Assembly: GCF_000696305.2 (NCBI RefSeq)
Contig: NZ_AOMT01000013.1
Coordinates: 1 to 64,000 of the forward strand
DNA: 64,000 bases
DNA from: Moraxella bovoculi 237
GTDB lineage: Bacteria > Pseudomonadota > Gammaproteobacteria > Pseudomonadales > Moraxellaceae
Direction: 5' to 3'
The first letter of the stretch is position 1. Each line of letters begins with the position of its first letter. The notes beneath the pieces are model-generated. The model ran no database searches and had not been told where the DNA came from. It worked only from the letters and a program-made list of their open reading frames with translations. Position numbers and translations under genes: made by a program. Below, in pieces: positions 11,576 through 22,590 of this stretch.

Positions 11576-11926
11576 ATGGCTAACATCATCAAACTAGACA
11601 GTAACGACACCTTGAGCGAAATCGCCATCCATAATGGCGTGGTATATTTGGCAGGTCAAGTTCCAGACAATGATGACTTGGATATTATTGGACAAACACG
11701 CGAAGTATTGAACAATATTGATAAGGCACTCGCCAAAGCTGGCACAGACAAGTCAAAACTACTCACCGCCCAAGTATTCATTAAAGACTTGAAAGATTTT
11801 GAGCAATTCAACAGTGAATATACGGCATGGATGGCAGGGATCACACCGCCAACTCGTGCAACAGTACAAGCAAACTTAGTCAATCCAAACTGGCTTGTGG
11901 AAATTGTTGTTACTGCCGCCATTTGA
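11576..11926 (+). CDS. RidA/YjgF family enamine/imine deaminase
   Basis: A 116-residue RidA-fold protein. Such proteins hydrolyse reactive enamine/imine intermediates released by amino-acid enzymes. The conserved Arg that binds the carboxylate is in PPTRATVQA (Arg 94), and the motif VVYLAGQVP near residue 22 is typical. The final strand reads LVEIVVTAAI, close to the family LVEIEA. Placement 27 bases after dadA suggests it clears the imino acids made by DadA. This role is inference from position. Confidence 0.88.
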   Translation: MANIIKLDSNDTLSEIAIHNGVVYLAGQVPDNDDLDIIGQTREVLNNIDKALAKAGTDKSKLLTAQVFIKDLKDFEQFNSEYTAWMAGITPPTRATVQANLVNPNWLVEIVVTAAI

Positions 11927-12167
11927 TAAATAATGAAATTCTGATTGTTTCCGTGGGGGGTGTAGTGAATAACATCATAACCCCCTTCTTATTTACCATG
12001 TGTGGTCTAGCAATTTCTTTTTCACCCCAATCATCAATCATAACATAATCTGAATTTATCACATAGCCAAAACTCATTAGTAAATTCATGACATGCAATT
12101 TAAATGACAGTGTGTTTTATATGAAATACCGATTAACACATCATCTCGCCTGCTTTCTTAAAGCAAC
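11927..12167. other. Intergenic region, weak hairpin only
   Basis: Part of a 302-base gap without a gene. An imperfect hairpin with GGGGGGT (11955-11961) facing ACCCCC (11980-11985) and followed by TTCTTATTT may terminate dadA-ridA transcription. Nothing else is recognised before the promoter region of the next gene. Confidence 0.4.
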
Positions 12168-12209
12168 TTGACAGTCAAAATCCTTAATGATAACATATAA
12201 TAATTATCA
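12168..12209 (+). promoter_or_regulatory. Promoter region with Fur-box-like palindrome
   Basis: TTGACA at 12168-12173 is followed 17 bases later by TAACAT as a possible -10. Overlapping this is ATATAATAATTATCA (12195-12209), which matches 13 of 15 positions of the 7-1-7 Fur motif TGATAATnATTATCA. The region is AT-rich, so chance matches are possible. Confidence 0.35.
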
Positions 12210-12228
12210 TTCAAATTAGGGATAACTC

Positions 12229-12786
12229 ATGAAAATCAAAAAAAGCATTCTGACTGGCTGCTTGACTACTGCTCTTTTATTTGGATCAAATATCTCACTA
12301 GCAAAAGTTCCAAATGATGCCTCTTTACTCAAGTTAGTAAAAATAGTTAATGCAGAACAAAATATTCAAGAAGGAATGAAATTTGGTTTTATCAATTCAT
12401 TTACGCAGAACAATCTAAACAACCCCATGTTTCGAAGCTTGTCAGAAGACAAGCAGGCACAGCTTGAAGCCCTGACACAAGAATTTGCCGAAAAAGTTTG
12501 GGCGGAAGTTGATACCAGTGCTCTACCACAACAAGTGGTAGACAATTATTTACTGATTGCCAAGAAGTATTACAATCAAGAAGAAGTGGATGCCTTAATC
12601 AAATTTTATGACACGCCACTTGGCCAAAGCATCATTGCGAAAGAGGTTCACATTGCATCACAATTACTTAATAATGTGATGGCAGATTTTTTGAATGATA
12701 AAGAATTGATTCAACTGATAGAGCAAGGGGTGATAAAAAATTCAGCCGAATTTGAAAGTCGTTTACAAGAAATTTTGCAGCAATAA
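12229..12786 (+). CDS. Secreted DUF2059-type protein
   Basis: A 185-residue exported protein. A signal peptide (residues 1-25, probable cut after SLA) precedes a helical domain. The segment IKFYDTPLGQSIIAKE is the typical signature of the DUF2059 family. The function of this family is not established, and the location is presumably periplasmic. A Shine-Dalgarno-like AGGGAT lies before ATG 12229. A Fur-box-like palindrome in its promoter hints at iron control, but this is weak. It has its own terminator. Confidence 0.8.
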   Translation: MKIKKSILTGCLTTALLFGSNISLAKVPNDASLLKLVKIVNAEQNIQEGMKFGFINSFTQNNLNNPMFRSLSEDKQAQLEALTQEFAEKVWAEVDTSALPQQVVDNYLLIAKKYYNQEEVDALIKFYDTPLGQSIIAKEVHIASQLLNNVMADFLNDKELIQLIEQGVIKNSAEFESRLQEILQQ

Positions 12787-12796
12787 CACCCCAAAC

Positions 12797-12832
12797 AATA
12801 AATCCCCTAGATGTCTTGATAGGGGATTTATT
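12797..12832. terminator. Bidirectional terminator before guaA stop
   Basis: A 13-bp stem (AATAAATCCCCTA / TAGGGGATTTATT) with a 10-base loop between the converging DUF2059 gene and guaA. Confidence 0.85.
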
Positions 12833-12843
12833 TTAGCCGTTTA

Positions 12844-14403
12844 TCACTCCCACTCAATGGTCGCAGGTGGCTTACTCGATACGTCGTAGACCACACGAGA
12901 TACGTCACGAATCTCATTCATTATACGAGTTGAGATTTTGTCCACCAGATCATATGGTAGATGAGCAAAGCGAGCAGTCATAAAGTCCACTGTCTCAACC
13001 GCACGCAAGGCAATCACCCACGCATAACGGCGACCATCGCCCACCACACCAACTGATTTTACAGGTTGGAACACTGCAAAGGCTTGGGCGGTCTTATCAT
13101 ACCAACCAGATGCGCGCAGCTCCTGCATGAAGATATCATCTGCCACACGCAAGATATCGGCATATTCTTTCTTGACTTCGCCCAAGATACGCACGCCTAG
13201 ACCTGGACCTGGGAATGGATGACGATAGATCATGTGATACGGGATACCAAGCGCGACGCCAAGTTTGCGCACCTCATCCTTAAACAAATCACGCAGCGGC
13301 TCAACCAATTCAAATGCCAAATCTTCAGGCAAGCCACCCACATTGTGGTGTGACTTAATGACGTGCGCTTTGCCTTGCTTGCTTGCTGCTGACTCAATCA
13401 CGTCAGGATAGATGGTGCCTTGGGCTAAGAATTTTACACCGTCTAATTTACGAGCTTCTTCAGAGAACACTTCGATGAATTCGCGTCCAATGATCTTGCG
13501 CTTAGCCTCTGGATCGGTAACACCTGCTAGTGCGCCCAAAAAACGATCCTCGCTGTCGGCGCGAATCACACGAATGCCCATATTCTCAACGAACATTTGC
13601 ATGACTTGATCGCCTTCGTTCAGACGAAGCAGACCATTGTCCACGAATACACAGGTCAGCTGATCGCCAATCGCCTTGTGCAGTAGTGCTGCCACCACTG
13701 AGCTGTCAACACCGCCAGACAGACCTAGTAGTACTTTTTCATCGCCGATCTGCTCTTTTAGTTGGGCGATACGCATCTCAATGATATTCTCAGAGTTCCA
13801 TGCGTTGCCACAGCCACAGATGTTATGTACGAAGTTAGAAATAAACTCAACGCCTTTTTCTGTATGGGTGACCTCTGGGTGGAATTGCACACCATAAAAA
13901 CCACGCGCTTCATCACTGGCAGAGGCATATGGACAGCTTGGCGTGCTCGATGTGGTCACAAAGCCCTCAGGCAGACGTGATACTTTGTCGCCATGGCTCA
14001 TCCATACTTGTGATTGGTTATTGGCATCTGAGATGTCATTTAGCAGTTTGTCATTCTGAACGATGTCAATTTTGGCATAACCAAACTCATGCACATCACC
14101 AGCTTCGACCTTACCGCCCAGCTGTTCTGCCATCGTCTGAAAACCATAACACACACCAAGCACAGGTACACCCAATTCAAATACCGCTTTTGGTGCGCGT
14201 GGACTGCCTTCTTGATGAACGCTCTCAGGGCCGCCAGATAGGATGATACCTTTAGGGTTAAAGGCGCGAATGTCTTCATCAGACATATCAAAAGCATACA
14301 TCTCAGAATATACGCCTGCTTCACGTACACGGCGCGCGATAAGCTGACTGTACTGCGAACCAAAATCAAGGATTAAAATACGGTCTTGGGTAATGTTGGT
14401 CAT
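12844..14403 (-). CDS. guaA: GMP synthase (glutamine-hydrolysing)
   Basis: Converts XMP, glutamine and ATP to GMP. The 519 residues hold a class I amidotransferase domain (nucleophile Cys 85 in GVCYGFQ, His-Glu in QFHPEVTH), an ATP-pyrophosphatase domain with P-loop GLSGGVDSS, and the GMP-synthase C-terminal dimerisation domain ending PATIEWE. It is full length for the family. guaB is not adjacent, so the usual guaBA pair is split. guaA lies 86 bases downstream of gyrB on the same strand, with a hairpin between. Confidence 0.97.
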   Translation of the reverse strand: MTNITQDRILILDFGSQYSQLIARRVREAGVYSEMYAFDMSDEDIRAFNPKGIILSGGPESVHQEGSPRAPKAVFELGVPVLGVCYGFQTMAEQLGGKVEAGDVHEFGYAKIDIVQNDKLLNDISDANNQSQVWMSHGDKVSRLPEGFVTTSSTPSCPYASASDEARGFYGVQFHPEVTHTEKGVEFISNFVHNICGCGNAWNSENIIEMRIAQLKEQIGDEKVLLGLSGGVDSSVVAALLHKAIGDQLTCVFVDNGLLRLNEGDQVMQMFVENMGIRVIRADSEDRFLGALAGVTDPEAKRKIIGREFIEVFSEEARKLDGVKFLAQGTIYPDVIESAASKQGKAHVIKSHHNVGGLPEDLAFELVEPLRDLFKDEVRKLGVALGIPYHMIYRHPFPGPGLGVRILGEVKKEYADILRVADDIFMQELRASGWYDKTAQAFAVFQPVKSVGVVGDGRRYAWVIALRAVETVDFMTARFAHLPYDLVDKISTRIMNEIRDVSRVVYDVSSKPPATIEWE

Positions 14404-14464
14404 GGCTATTCCAGTTAAAAAACCAATAAAATAAACGCAATTAAGCGCAAAAACAAAAAGAGTT

Positions 14465-14486
14465 AAAGCAGGGCTGAGCCTGCTTT
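14465..14486. terminator. Hairpin after gyrB
   Basis: Stem AAAGCAGG / CCTGCTTT with a 6-base loop, immediately after the gyrB stop. On the minus strand the T run is interrupted, so read-through to guaA is possible. Confidence 0.5.
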
Positions 14487-14489
14487 TAT

Positions 14490-16955
<2,466 letters not shown>

Positions 16956-17078
16956 TTAGAACTTGCGCACAACTATGAATTTAATGCGCAATTAATTGAT
17001 AAAATTACACATTATTATAGCATTTTTTTTATAAAAAGTCATAAATTTAAACATGAAAACGCCCATCAAATCAATATT

Positions 17079-18230
17079 TTAGTGAGCTGATGACAGCGGT
17101 TCAGCAACTTTTCCTTGTTCCACGTGAAACACTTTTAAGGCATCATCATTATTATTCAAAACAGTCATTTTTTGTTGTATTTTGCCAATGGTATCTGTCT
17201 GCAAACTTGAGATGAATAATTGGCATGGCAACACCAAAAGTGCATCAAGCAAAATATCAATCGCTCTATCATCAAGCTCAGCGTCCAAGTCATCAATCAA
17301 CACCACAGGTTCGATGTCAGGCAGCCTAGCGCACATCATCTGTAACTGCGAGAGTCTAAGTGCGGTAATCAGTAGTTTTTTCTCACCGCGTGATAGAACG
17401 TTCACCGCCTGTTCTCTTAACTTATCGCCGTTTTCATTGATATTCTTCAAGGATACCACAACATCCGCACGATGCGCGCCAACACGGGTATAGCCCAGCT
17501 CTTTGTCCTGCGATAAGCGATTTTGTAGTACTTCAAATAAGCCTGTTTGGGTATCAAAGCCAGCACTATAGCTCAAAGTTATCTGACTTTCATAAGCAGG
17601 TAATAGACGCCCAAGCATCTCATCAAACAACACCTGCCACTCATTAAACACCACCAGGCGATAATGATGCAACGCCTTTGCATGAATGGCCAGCTGATGA
17701 TCCCATGCGCTGACTTCATGTAGGGTAAGAGATGATGATTTTAAAAGCGCATTACGTTGTTTTAGCAGCCTTTGATAAGCCAACCACTGCGGATAAAAAT
17801 CAGGTTCCACGTGAAACGATAGCCAATCCAACAGCTGACGGCGCACTCCGCTGCCTTCTTCTAGCAGTGCCATACTGGTCGGATCTATCAATAAAGTAGG
17901 TAATGCAAAAGACAGAGCGCTTTGGCTAGGGACAGTGCTGTTATTGAGCTTTAAAGTTGTGGTGGCAAGATTTGCTGCATCGAGCTGTTTTTGAATAGCC
18001 AGCGTCTGATTGTGAGTCCTTGCCCAGACAGTACAGGTCTTGGCGTAATGTGTGATATAACGCTTAGGTTCATGATGGCGAAAGCTTTTACCCCGAGAAA
18101 GCAAAAACACCGCCTCAAGAAGCGATGTTTTGCCACTGCCGTTTTTACCAATAAACAGATTGCACTGCTGCAATTCTAACGATGCTTGCTGTATATTGCG
18201 TAGGGCGTGAATGCGTAATTCTTGAATCAT
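17079..18230 (-). CDS. recF: DNA replication and repair protein RecF
   Basis: An SMC-like ATPase that helps load RecA at gaps with RecO and RecR. The 383 residues have Walker A GKNGSGKT (28-35), the signature LSRGEKKLL and a Walker B VVLIDDLDAELD. Its ATG follows the dnaN TAA directly (GTGTAAATG), so translation is coupled. Two parS-like sites lie inside the coding sequence, both read as FHVE on the coding strand (one in the C-terminal VFHVEQ, one in SFHVEP). Confidence 0.96.
   Translation of the reverse strand: MIQELRIHALRNIQQASLELQQCNLFIGKNGSGKTSLLEAVFLLSRGKSFRHHEPKRYITHYAKTCTVWARTHNQTLAIQKQLDAANLATTTLKLNNSTVPSQSALSFALPTLLIDPTSMALLEEGSGVRRQLLDWLSFHVEPDFYPQWLAYQRLLKQRNALLKSSSLTLHEVSAWDHQLAIHAKALHHYRLVVFNEWQVLFDEMLGRLLPAYESQITLSYSAGFDTQTGLFEVLQNRLSQDKELGYTRVGAHRADVVVSLKNINENGDKLREQAVNVLSRGEKKLLITALRLSQLQMMCARLPDIEPVVLIDDLDAELDDRAIDILLDALLVLPCQLFISSLQTDTIGKIQQKMTVLNNNDDALKVFHVEQGKVAEPLSSAH
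17116..17131. promoter_or_regulatory. parS-like ParB site 2 (in recF)
   Basis: TGTTCCACGTGAAACA, 15 of 16 matches to the parS palindrome and identical to the well-known Bacillus-type consensus. It lies near the 3' end of recF. Confidence 0.8.
17803..17818. promoter_or_regulatory. Weak parS-like site 3 (in recF)
   Basis: GGTTCCACGTGAAACG keeps the core TTCCACGTGAAAC but differs at three of 16 positions of TGTTTCACGTGAAACA, two of them the outermost bases. Confidence 0.5.
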
Positions 18231-19388
18231 TTACACACGCATCGGCATCACGACGTATTGATGATTCATCTCATCGCCCACTTGGTAGATGAGTGCAGGT
18301 TTCACCGCCTCAGTCATCTCGATACGCACATCACCATTTAGTACCCGCAATACCGCACGCAGATAGGCTTCATTGAACGATACTTCAAGCGGCTCACCTT
18401 CATAACTTACCGCCAAGTTCTCTTCTGCCTCATCTTGTTCACGCTGATTGCGAACATTGACCTGAACCCTGTCCGATTCTTTAAAATCAAACAACACACC
18501 AGGCGCTTCTTTGCTGTTTAACACAGACAGGCGGCGCAGCACTTCTACCGCTTCATCTTTATTAAAGATTGCAGCTTTATCGTAGCTTGGTGGCAGTACA
18601 CGGCGATAATCAGGGAACTTACCTTCAATTAGGCGCGCGACCATACTAACTTGCATGCCTTTATAGTCACTCTCGTCGCCAAAGCCTAATGACAACTGTA
18701 AAAATTCATCATCAAAACCAAGCGCGACCACATCATCTTCTGAAGATCTAACAAGCTCGCCTAACAGACGCTCAAGCTCGGCCACGGCCTTACCTGGGAT
18801 AATCACACGACGATCATCATAACTGGCGTCTAGAGCACGATGAGCCACTGCCAAGCGATGCCCATCGGTCGCCACGGCGGTAAGCTTGTCACCATTGATC
18901 TCAAGCAACATGCCTGTTAGATAATGACGAACGTCTTGGGTTGCCATAGCAAAGCGCGTATGATTGATCAAATCATACAAAGTGCCACGATTGATGTTCA
19001 ATGCTGCAGCAACACTTGGCGCACCGATACTTGGAAAATCCTTAGCAGGTAGGGTCTTTAGAGTATAACGCCCTTTGCCGCTCACAATAAAACAGCGCGT
19101 CTCATCAGCATCCAAAGACACCATCTCATCTGAGAGCGCTTTACAAATAACGAATAATTTCTCAGCTGGCAGGGTTGTCTCGCCGGTCTGTTGGCATGCG
19201 CCTGCTGGCAGTGCAATCGTCGCAGTCAGCTCCACCTCTAAGTCAGATGCCACCAAGGTTAGCACATCTTGATCCAATACAAACTTAATATTAGCTAAGA
19301 TAGGTCCAATGCGGTGATGTTTATCAGCAGCTTTGGCAACCAGGCTGATGGCGTTTATTAATACATCGCGTTTTATGGTTAATTTCAT
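18231..19388 (-). CDS. dnaN: DNA polymerase III sliding clamp beta
   Basis: The beta clamp encircles DNA and tethers polymerase III and repair factors. The 385 residues comprise three clamp domains, starting MKLTIKRDVL and ending in the conserved PMRV. Length is slightly above the usual 366, mainly through extra residues in the third domain (the acidic stretch REQDEAEEN). AGGACT precedes the ATG. It sits between dnaA (76 bases upstream) and recF (stop and start adjoining). Confidence 0.97.
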   Translation of the reverse strand: MKLTIKRDVLINAISLVAKAADKHHRIGPILANIKFVLDQDVLTLVASDLEVELTATIALPAGACQQTGETTLPAEKLFVICKALSDEMVSLDADETRCFIVSGKGRYTLKTLPAKDFPSIGAPSVAAALNINRGTLYDLINHTRFAMATQDVRHYLTGMLLEINGDKLTAVATDGHRLAVAHRALDASYDDRRVIIPGKAVAELERLLGELVRSSEDDVVALGFDDEFLQLSLGFGDESDYKGMQVSMVARLIEGKFPDYRRVLPPSYDKAAIFNKDEAVEVLRRLSVLNSKEAPGVLFDFKESDRVQVNVRNQREQDEAEENLAVSYEGEPLEVSFNEAYLRAVLRVLNGDVRIEMTEAVKPALIYQVGDEMNHQYVVMPMRV

Positions 19389-19464
19389 TGTTATAGTCCT
19401 GTCATTTCATGTGCTTATGGTACTTGCTTTTTTTGGCAAACACAAGTTATTCAATCAAAAATTA

Positions 19465-20853
19465 TCACTCGAATTCCAATGTTGCTTTTAAGGCTTGATA
19501 AGCCTTATCCACCTTAACATCTGTCGCTCTTAGCTCTTCAATTGCCTTACATGCGTGCATGACTGTGGTGTGGTCACGACCCCCGAAAAACTGCCCGATC
19601 TCAGGGAAGCTGTCTTGAGTTAATTCGCGAATCAACGCCATGGCCATCTGGCGCGGTCTTGCGATGTTACGCGCGCGTTTTTTACTCATCAAATCTTTGG
19701 CAGAGATACCATAATACTGAGCCACCAAGTCACGAATGTTATCAGCGTTGACCGCACGGGCGCGAGCTTCAATGTGGTCTTTGATGGCATGGCGAACAAG
19801 TGACAGAGTCACAGGCTCTCCAGACATGACAAAATTAGCATGCACCTGATTGAGCGCGCCTTCTAGACGGCGTACATCTGGCGCAACGTTCTGCGCGATG
19901 AACAGCGCACATTCTTTTGGCAAATCCATGCCAAGAACGCTCGCCTTTTTCTCCAAAATCTGTACGCGCATGTCAATGTCAGGCGGCTCAATCAATACAT
20001 TCAGACCGCTTGAAAAACGCGATTTAAATCGCTCATCAAAATTATTAAGCTGGGCCGGCTGTCTGTCAGAAGCCAAGATGATGCGATTTTTTTTGTTTTT
20101 GCTAAAATCACTAAAAATCGTTAAGAGTAAATCGGAGATGTGCGGCGCACTTTTACCGTTAATCAAATGAATATCGTCAATAATTAACAGATCCGCTTTG
20201 CAGATTTTTTTAACCAACTGATCAACTTTTCTGTCGCGAAACGCGTCTTTGGTGATGCGAAAGAAATGATCTTTGGTCATATAGCAGAACCTTGATCCTG
20301 CTTTTTGATAGCGATGCGCCACGGCATGCATAAGGTGCGTTTTACCCAAGCCTGATGACCCATACAAAAACACCAAAGGATAAGCGCTGTCACCGCCTTT
20401 TTTACCCAGATCGTAACAAGCATTATAAGCAAAGGCATTGGATTTACCCTTCACAAAGGCATCAAAAGTGTAGTTATCTTCAAGTTGCTCGCTTTCTTCA
20501 ATTTGAGTATTGGTTTTGGCTTTTTTCGTGACTGTTTTTTCACTTTTTGGCTTAACATCGATCACCTTGGGCGTCTCAAGACGCACGCCTTCAATCCCTG
20601 CTGGTGCATGTTTTTTTACCAACAGCTCAATCTTATCGATGTAGTTGTCCTTAATGTGCGTGATAAAGTATTGGTTAATCGCAGAGAGCACCAGCACATC
20701 GCCATCAACACTCGCTTGTATAGGTGACAACCAACGCAAAAAGTCTGCCTCTGAAACTTCAAAAGACAGCTCTTTTAAACATTCTTGCCAAAAATCAGCA
20801 GAAGGGCTTGGCGCGCTCATGGGCACCAACTCATCTTCATCAAACAGTGACAT
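19465..20853 (-). CDS. dnaA: Chromosomal replication initiator DnaA
   Basis: Binds DnaA boxes and melts oriC. The 462 residues show domain I (WQECLKELS, about 1-85), a short charged linker, the AAA+ domain with Walker A GSSGLGKT (165-172) and Walker B LLIIDD (222-227, followed by HLING), and domain IV with the box-binding signature GGRDHTTVMHACKAI. AGAGG precedes ATG 20853. The gene is divergent from rpmH, with a 668-base AT-rich gap that carries DnaA boxes. Confidence 0.98.
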   Translation of the reverse strand: MSLFDEDELVPMSAPSPSADFWQECLKELSFEVSEADFLRWLSPIQASVDGDVLVLSAINQYFITHIKDNYIDKIELLVKKHAPAGIEGVRLETPKVIDVKPKSEKTVTKKAKTNTQIEESEQLEDNYTFDAFVKGKSNAFAYNACYDLGKKGGDSAYPLVFLYGSSGLGKTHLMHAVAHRYQKAGSRFCYMTKDHFFRITKDAFRDRKVDQLVKKICKADLLIIDDIHLINGKSAPHISDLLLTIFSDFSKNKKNRIILASDRQPAQLNNFDERFKSRFSSGLNVLIEPPDIDMRVQILEKKASVLGMDLPKECALFIAQNVAPDVRRLEGALNQVHANFVMSGEPVTLSLVRHAIKDHIEARARAVNADNIRDLVAQYYGISAKDLMSKKRARNIARPRQMAMALIRELTQDSFPEIGQFFGGRDHTTVMHACKAIEELRATDVKVDKAYQALKATLEFE

Positions 20854-21030
20854 GCTGGGTCAACCTCTAATGGCTTACTTAAATAATATTAAACTATCAT
20901 TTAAGTAAAATTTTATGTAGTTAAATTAATTATTTTTTTAATTTTAATTGAACAAATGGAAAATCCTTCCATCTTTTCAAATGTGTGGGAATATTAGCAC
21001 AAAAATTTAAAATTTCAAAGCAAATTTTTC

Positions 21031-21238
21031 TGTGGATAACTTTATGGAAAATCCTGTGGATAACTTAAAAATTAAACTTATTCACAGGCTTTAAACATTT
21101 AATTAACATATTTTTCCACAATTTAATTTTATGATTTTTATATTTTTTTATGAGTTTTCCACATAAATTTTATCGCATTATATCTACTATTTTTATATTT
21201 ATAATATAATAATTGACTCCGATTAAATCTGTGGATAA
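21031..21238. other. oriC: Likely oriC: DnaA-box cluster between dnaA and rpmH
   Basis: Three perfect DnaA boxes (TGTGGATAA at 21031-21039, 21055-21063 and 21230-21238) and three one-mismatch boxes (TTATTCACA 21078-21086, TTTTCCACA 21112-21120 and 21155-21163) lie in the dnaA-rpmH gap. The stretch 21121-21220 is nearly pure A+T and could be the unwinding element. Genes diverge from this point (gyrB-dnaA block leftward; rpmH to ribE rightward), as expected of an origin. The dnaA-rpmH position is the known oriC site in Pseudomonas and relatives. The remaining parts of the 20854-21521 gap hold only the rpmH promoter and leader. Confidence 0.85.
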
Positions 21239-21359
21239 CTTTTAAAGCCCTACTAAAATCAAGCCTTTTACGGTTAACTATTCTATCAAAAGATTAGATT
21301 CAAATAAACTTCTATTATCTGCTATAAAACAAGTCTTTATGAAAATCATGGCAAATATC

Positions 21360-21388
21360 TTGACAATGAGTTTTGCTTTTGCTAGAAT
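21360..21388 (+). promoter_or_regulatory. rpmH promoter
   Basis: TTGACA (21360-21365) and TAGAAT (21383-21388) with exactly 17 bases between. It would give a leader of about 125 bases before rpmH, with small potential hairpins (for example CAGCAG facing CTGCGG near 21450). Confidence 0.7.
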
Positions 21389-21497
21389 TGGTTCGTTTTT
21401 TCACCTCATATTAGTGAATTTTCATTTATTAAACCCACCACAGCAGTCAGCTGCGGTACAAAAGTCGTCACTGTCAGGCTTCTGCAGAGCTTAGTGA

Positions 21498-21656
<159 letters not shown>

Positions 21657-21668
21657 ACGACACATATC

Positions 21669-21697
21669 AAAAAGCACCACATTGTTGGTGCTTTTTT
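21669..21697 (+). terminator. Terminator/attenuator after rpmH
   Basis: Stem AAAAAGCACCA / TGGTGCTTTTT with a 6-base loop and T run, 12 bases after the rpmH stop and 50 bases before rnpA. Confidence 0.8.
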
Positions 21698-21746
21698 ATT
21701 TGCCCTTTTTGATATATACTGCTTATTTTAAGCAATATAATCCTTC

Positions 21747-22112
21747 ATGAACAGCCAAAATTTTCATTTTACTAAAGACCAGCGTTTACTCACCCCTGCT
21801 GACTTCAAGCATGTCTTTGATTCCCCAATAAAAAAAATACATGGCGATCACTGTATTATGTTTGTCAAACACAATGACAAGAATATGCCACGATTGGGAC
21901 TTGCCATTACCAAGAAAAAACTTAAACAGGCAGTCATGCGTAACAAAGTCAAACGAGTCACCAGAGAGGTTTTTCGCCTAAACCAACATGAGATAGCAGA
22001 TGTGGATTTGGTGTTGATTGTTAAGATTGGCTTTACAAAAGATTTTGACATCATGAGTGATATTGTTAAGATTTTTGAAAAAATAAAATATCACTACCCT
22101 AAATCGTCCTAA
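21747..22112 (+). CDS. rnpA: Ribonuclease P protein component
   Basis: The protein cofactor of RNase P, which matures tRNA 5' ends. The 121 residues are basic, start with the family pattern KDQRLLTPADFKHVF and carry the RNA-binding signature around MRNKVKRVTREVFR. It is ten bases upstream of yidD, in the universal rpmH-rnpA-yidD-yidC order. Confidence 0.95.
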   Translation: MNSQNFHFTKDQRLLTPADFKHVFDSPIKKIHGDHCIMFVKHNDKNMPRLGLAITKKKLKQAVMRNKVKRVTREVFRLNQHEIADVDLVLIVKIGFTKDFDIMSDIVKIFEKIKYHYPKSS

Positions 22113-22122
22113 TCTTGGATTT

Positions 22123-22452
22123 ATGATTAAGCATTTGTTGTTATTTTTGATAAAGATTTATCAAAAAGCCATCAGTCCAATGTTGCCAGCGCGTTGCCGG
22201 TATTATCCAACCTGTTCACACTATGGGCGACAGGCGTTAATGTGGTATGGTGTTCGCCGAGGATTGCCTTTGGCTGTGCGTCGTGTGTGCAGCTGCCACC
22301 CTTGGGGAGGTTCTGGCATAGATTTTGTGCCTGTGCCGATGCATCGATATCGTTATGATTTGGCGGATGATGCTTTGCTGATAGGGCAGACTGTGTTTTT
22401 GGATAAATTTAGCTATGCTGCCAGATTGAATCATCTAATGAAAAGTGGCTAA
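22123..22452 (+). CDS. yidD: Membrane protein insertion efficiency factor YidD
   Basis: A small membrane-associated protein (109 residues) thought to assist YidC and Sec insertion. Conserved features are the amphipathic N terminus IKIYQKAISPMLPARCRYYPTCS and the CHPWGGSGIDFVP motif. It has a C-terminal tail of about 35 residues beyond the core. It lies between rnpA and yidC. Confidence 0.93.
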   Translation: MIKHLLLFLIKIYQKAISPMLPARCRYYPTCSHYGRQALMWYGVRRGLPLAVRRVCSCHPWGGSGIDFVPVPMHRYRYDLADDALLIGQTVFLDKFSYAARLNHLMKSG

Positions 22453-22590
22453 GTTTGCGCTTTTGTGAATATTTTCTATGATTTTATGCAAAAGTTTAGT
22501 AAAATAAAGGGTTTATTCACAAATTTATTGATGAATTTTGATTAATGGTGCGTCATTTTGCGCGCCTAAACGCATTGTTAGGATGTTTCC

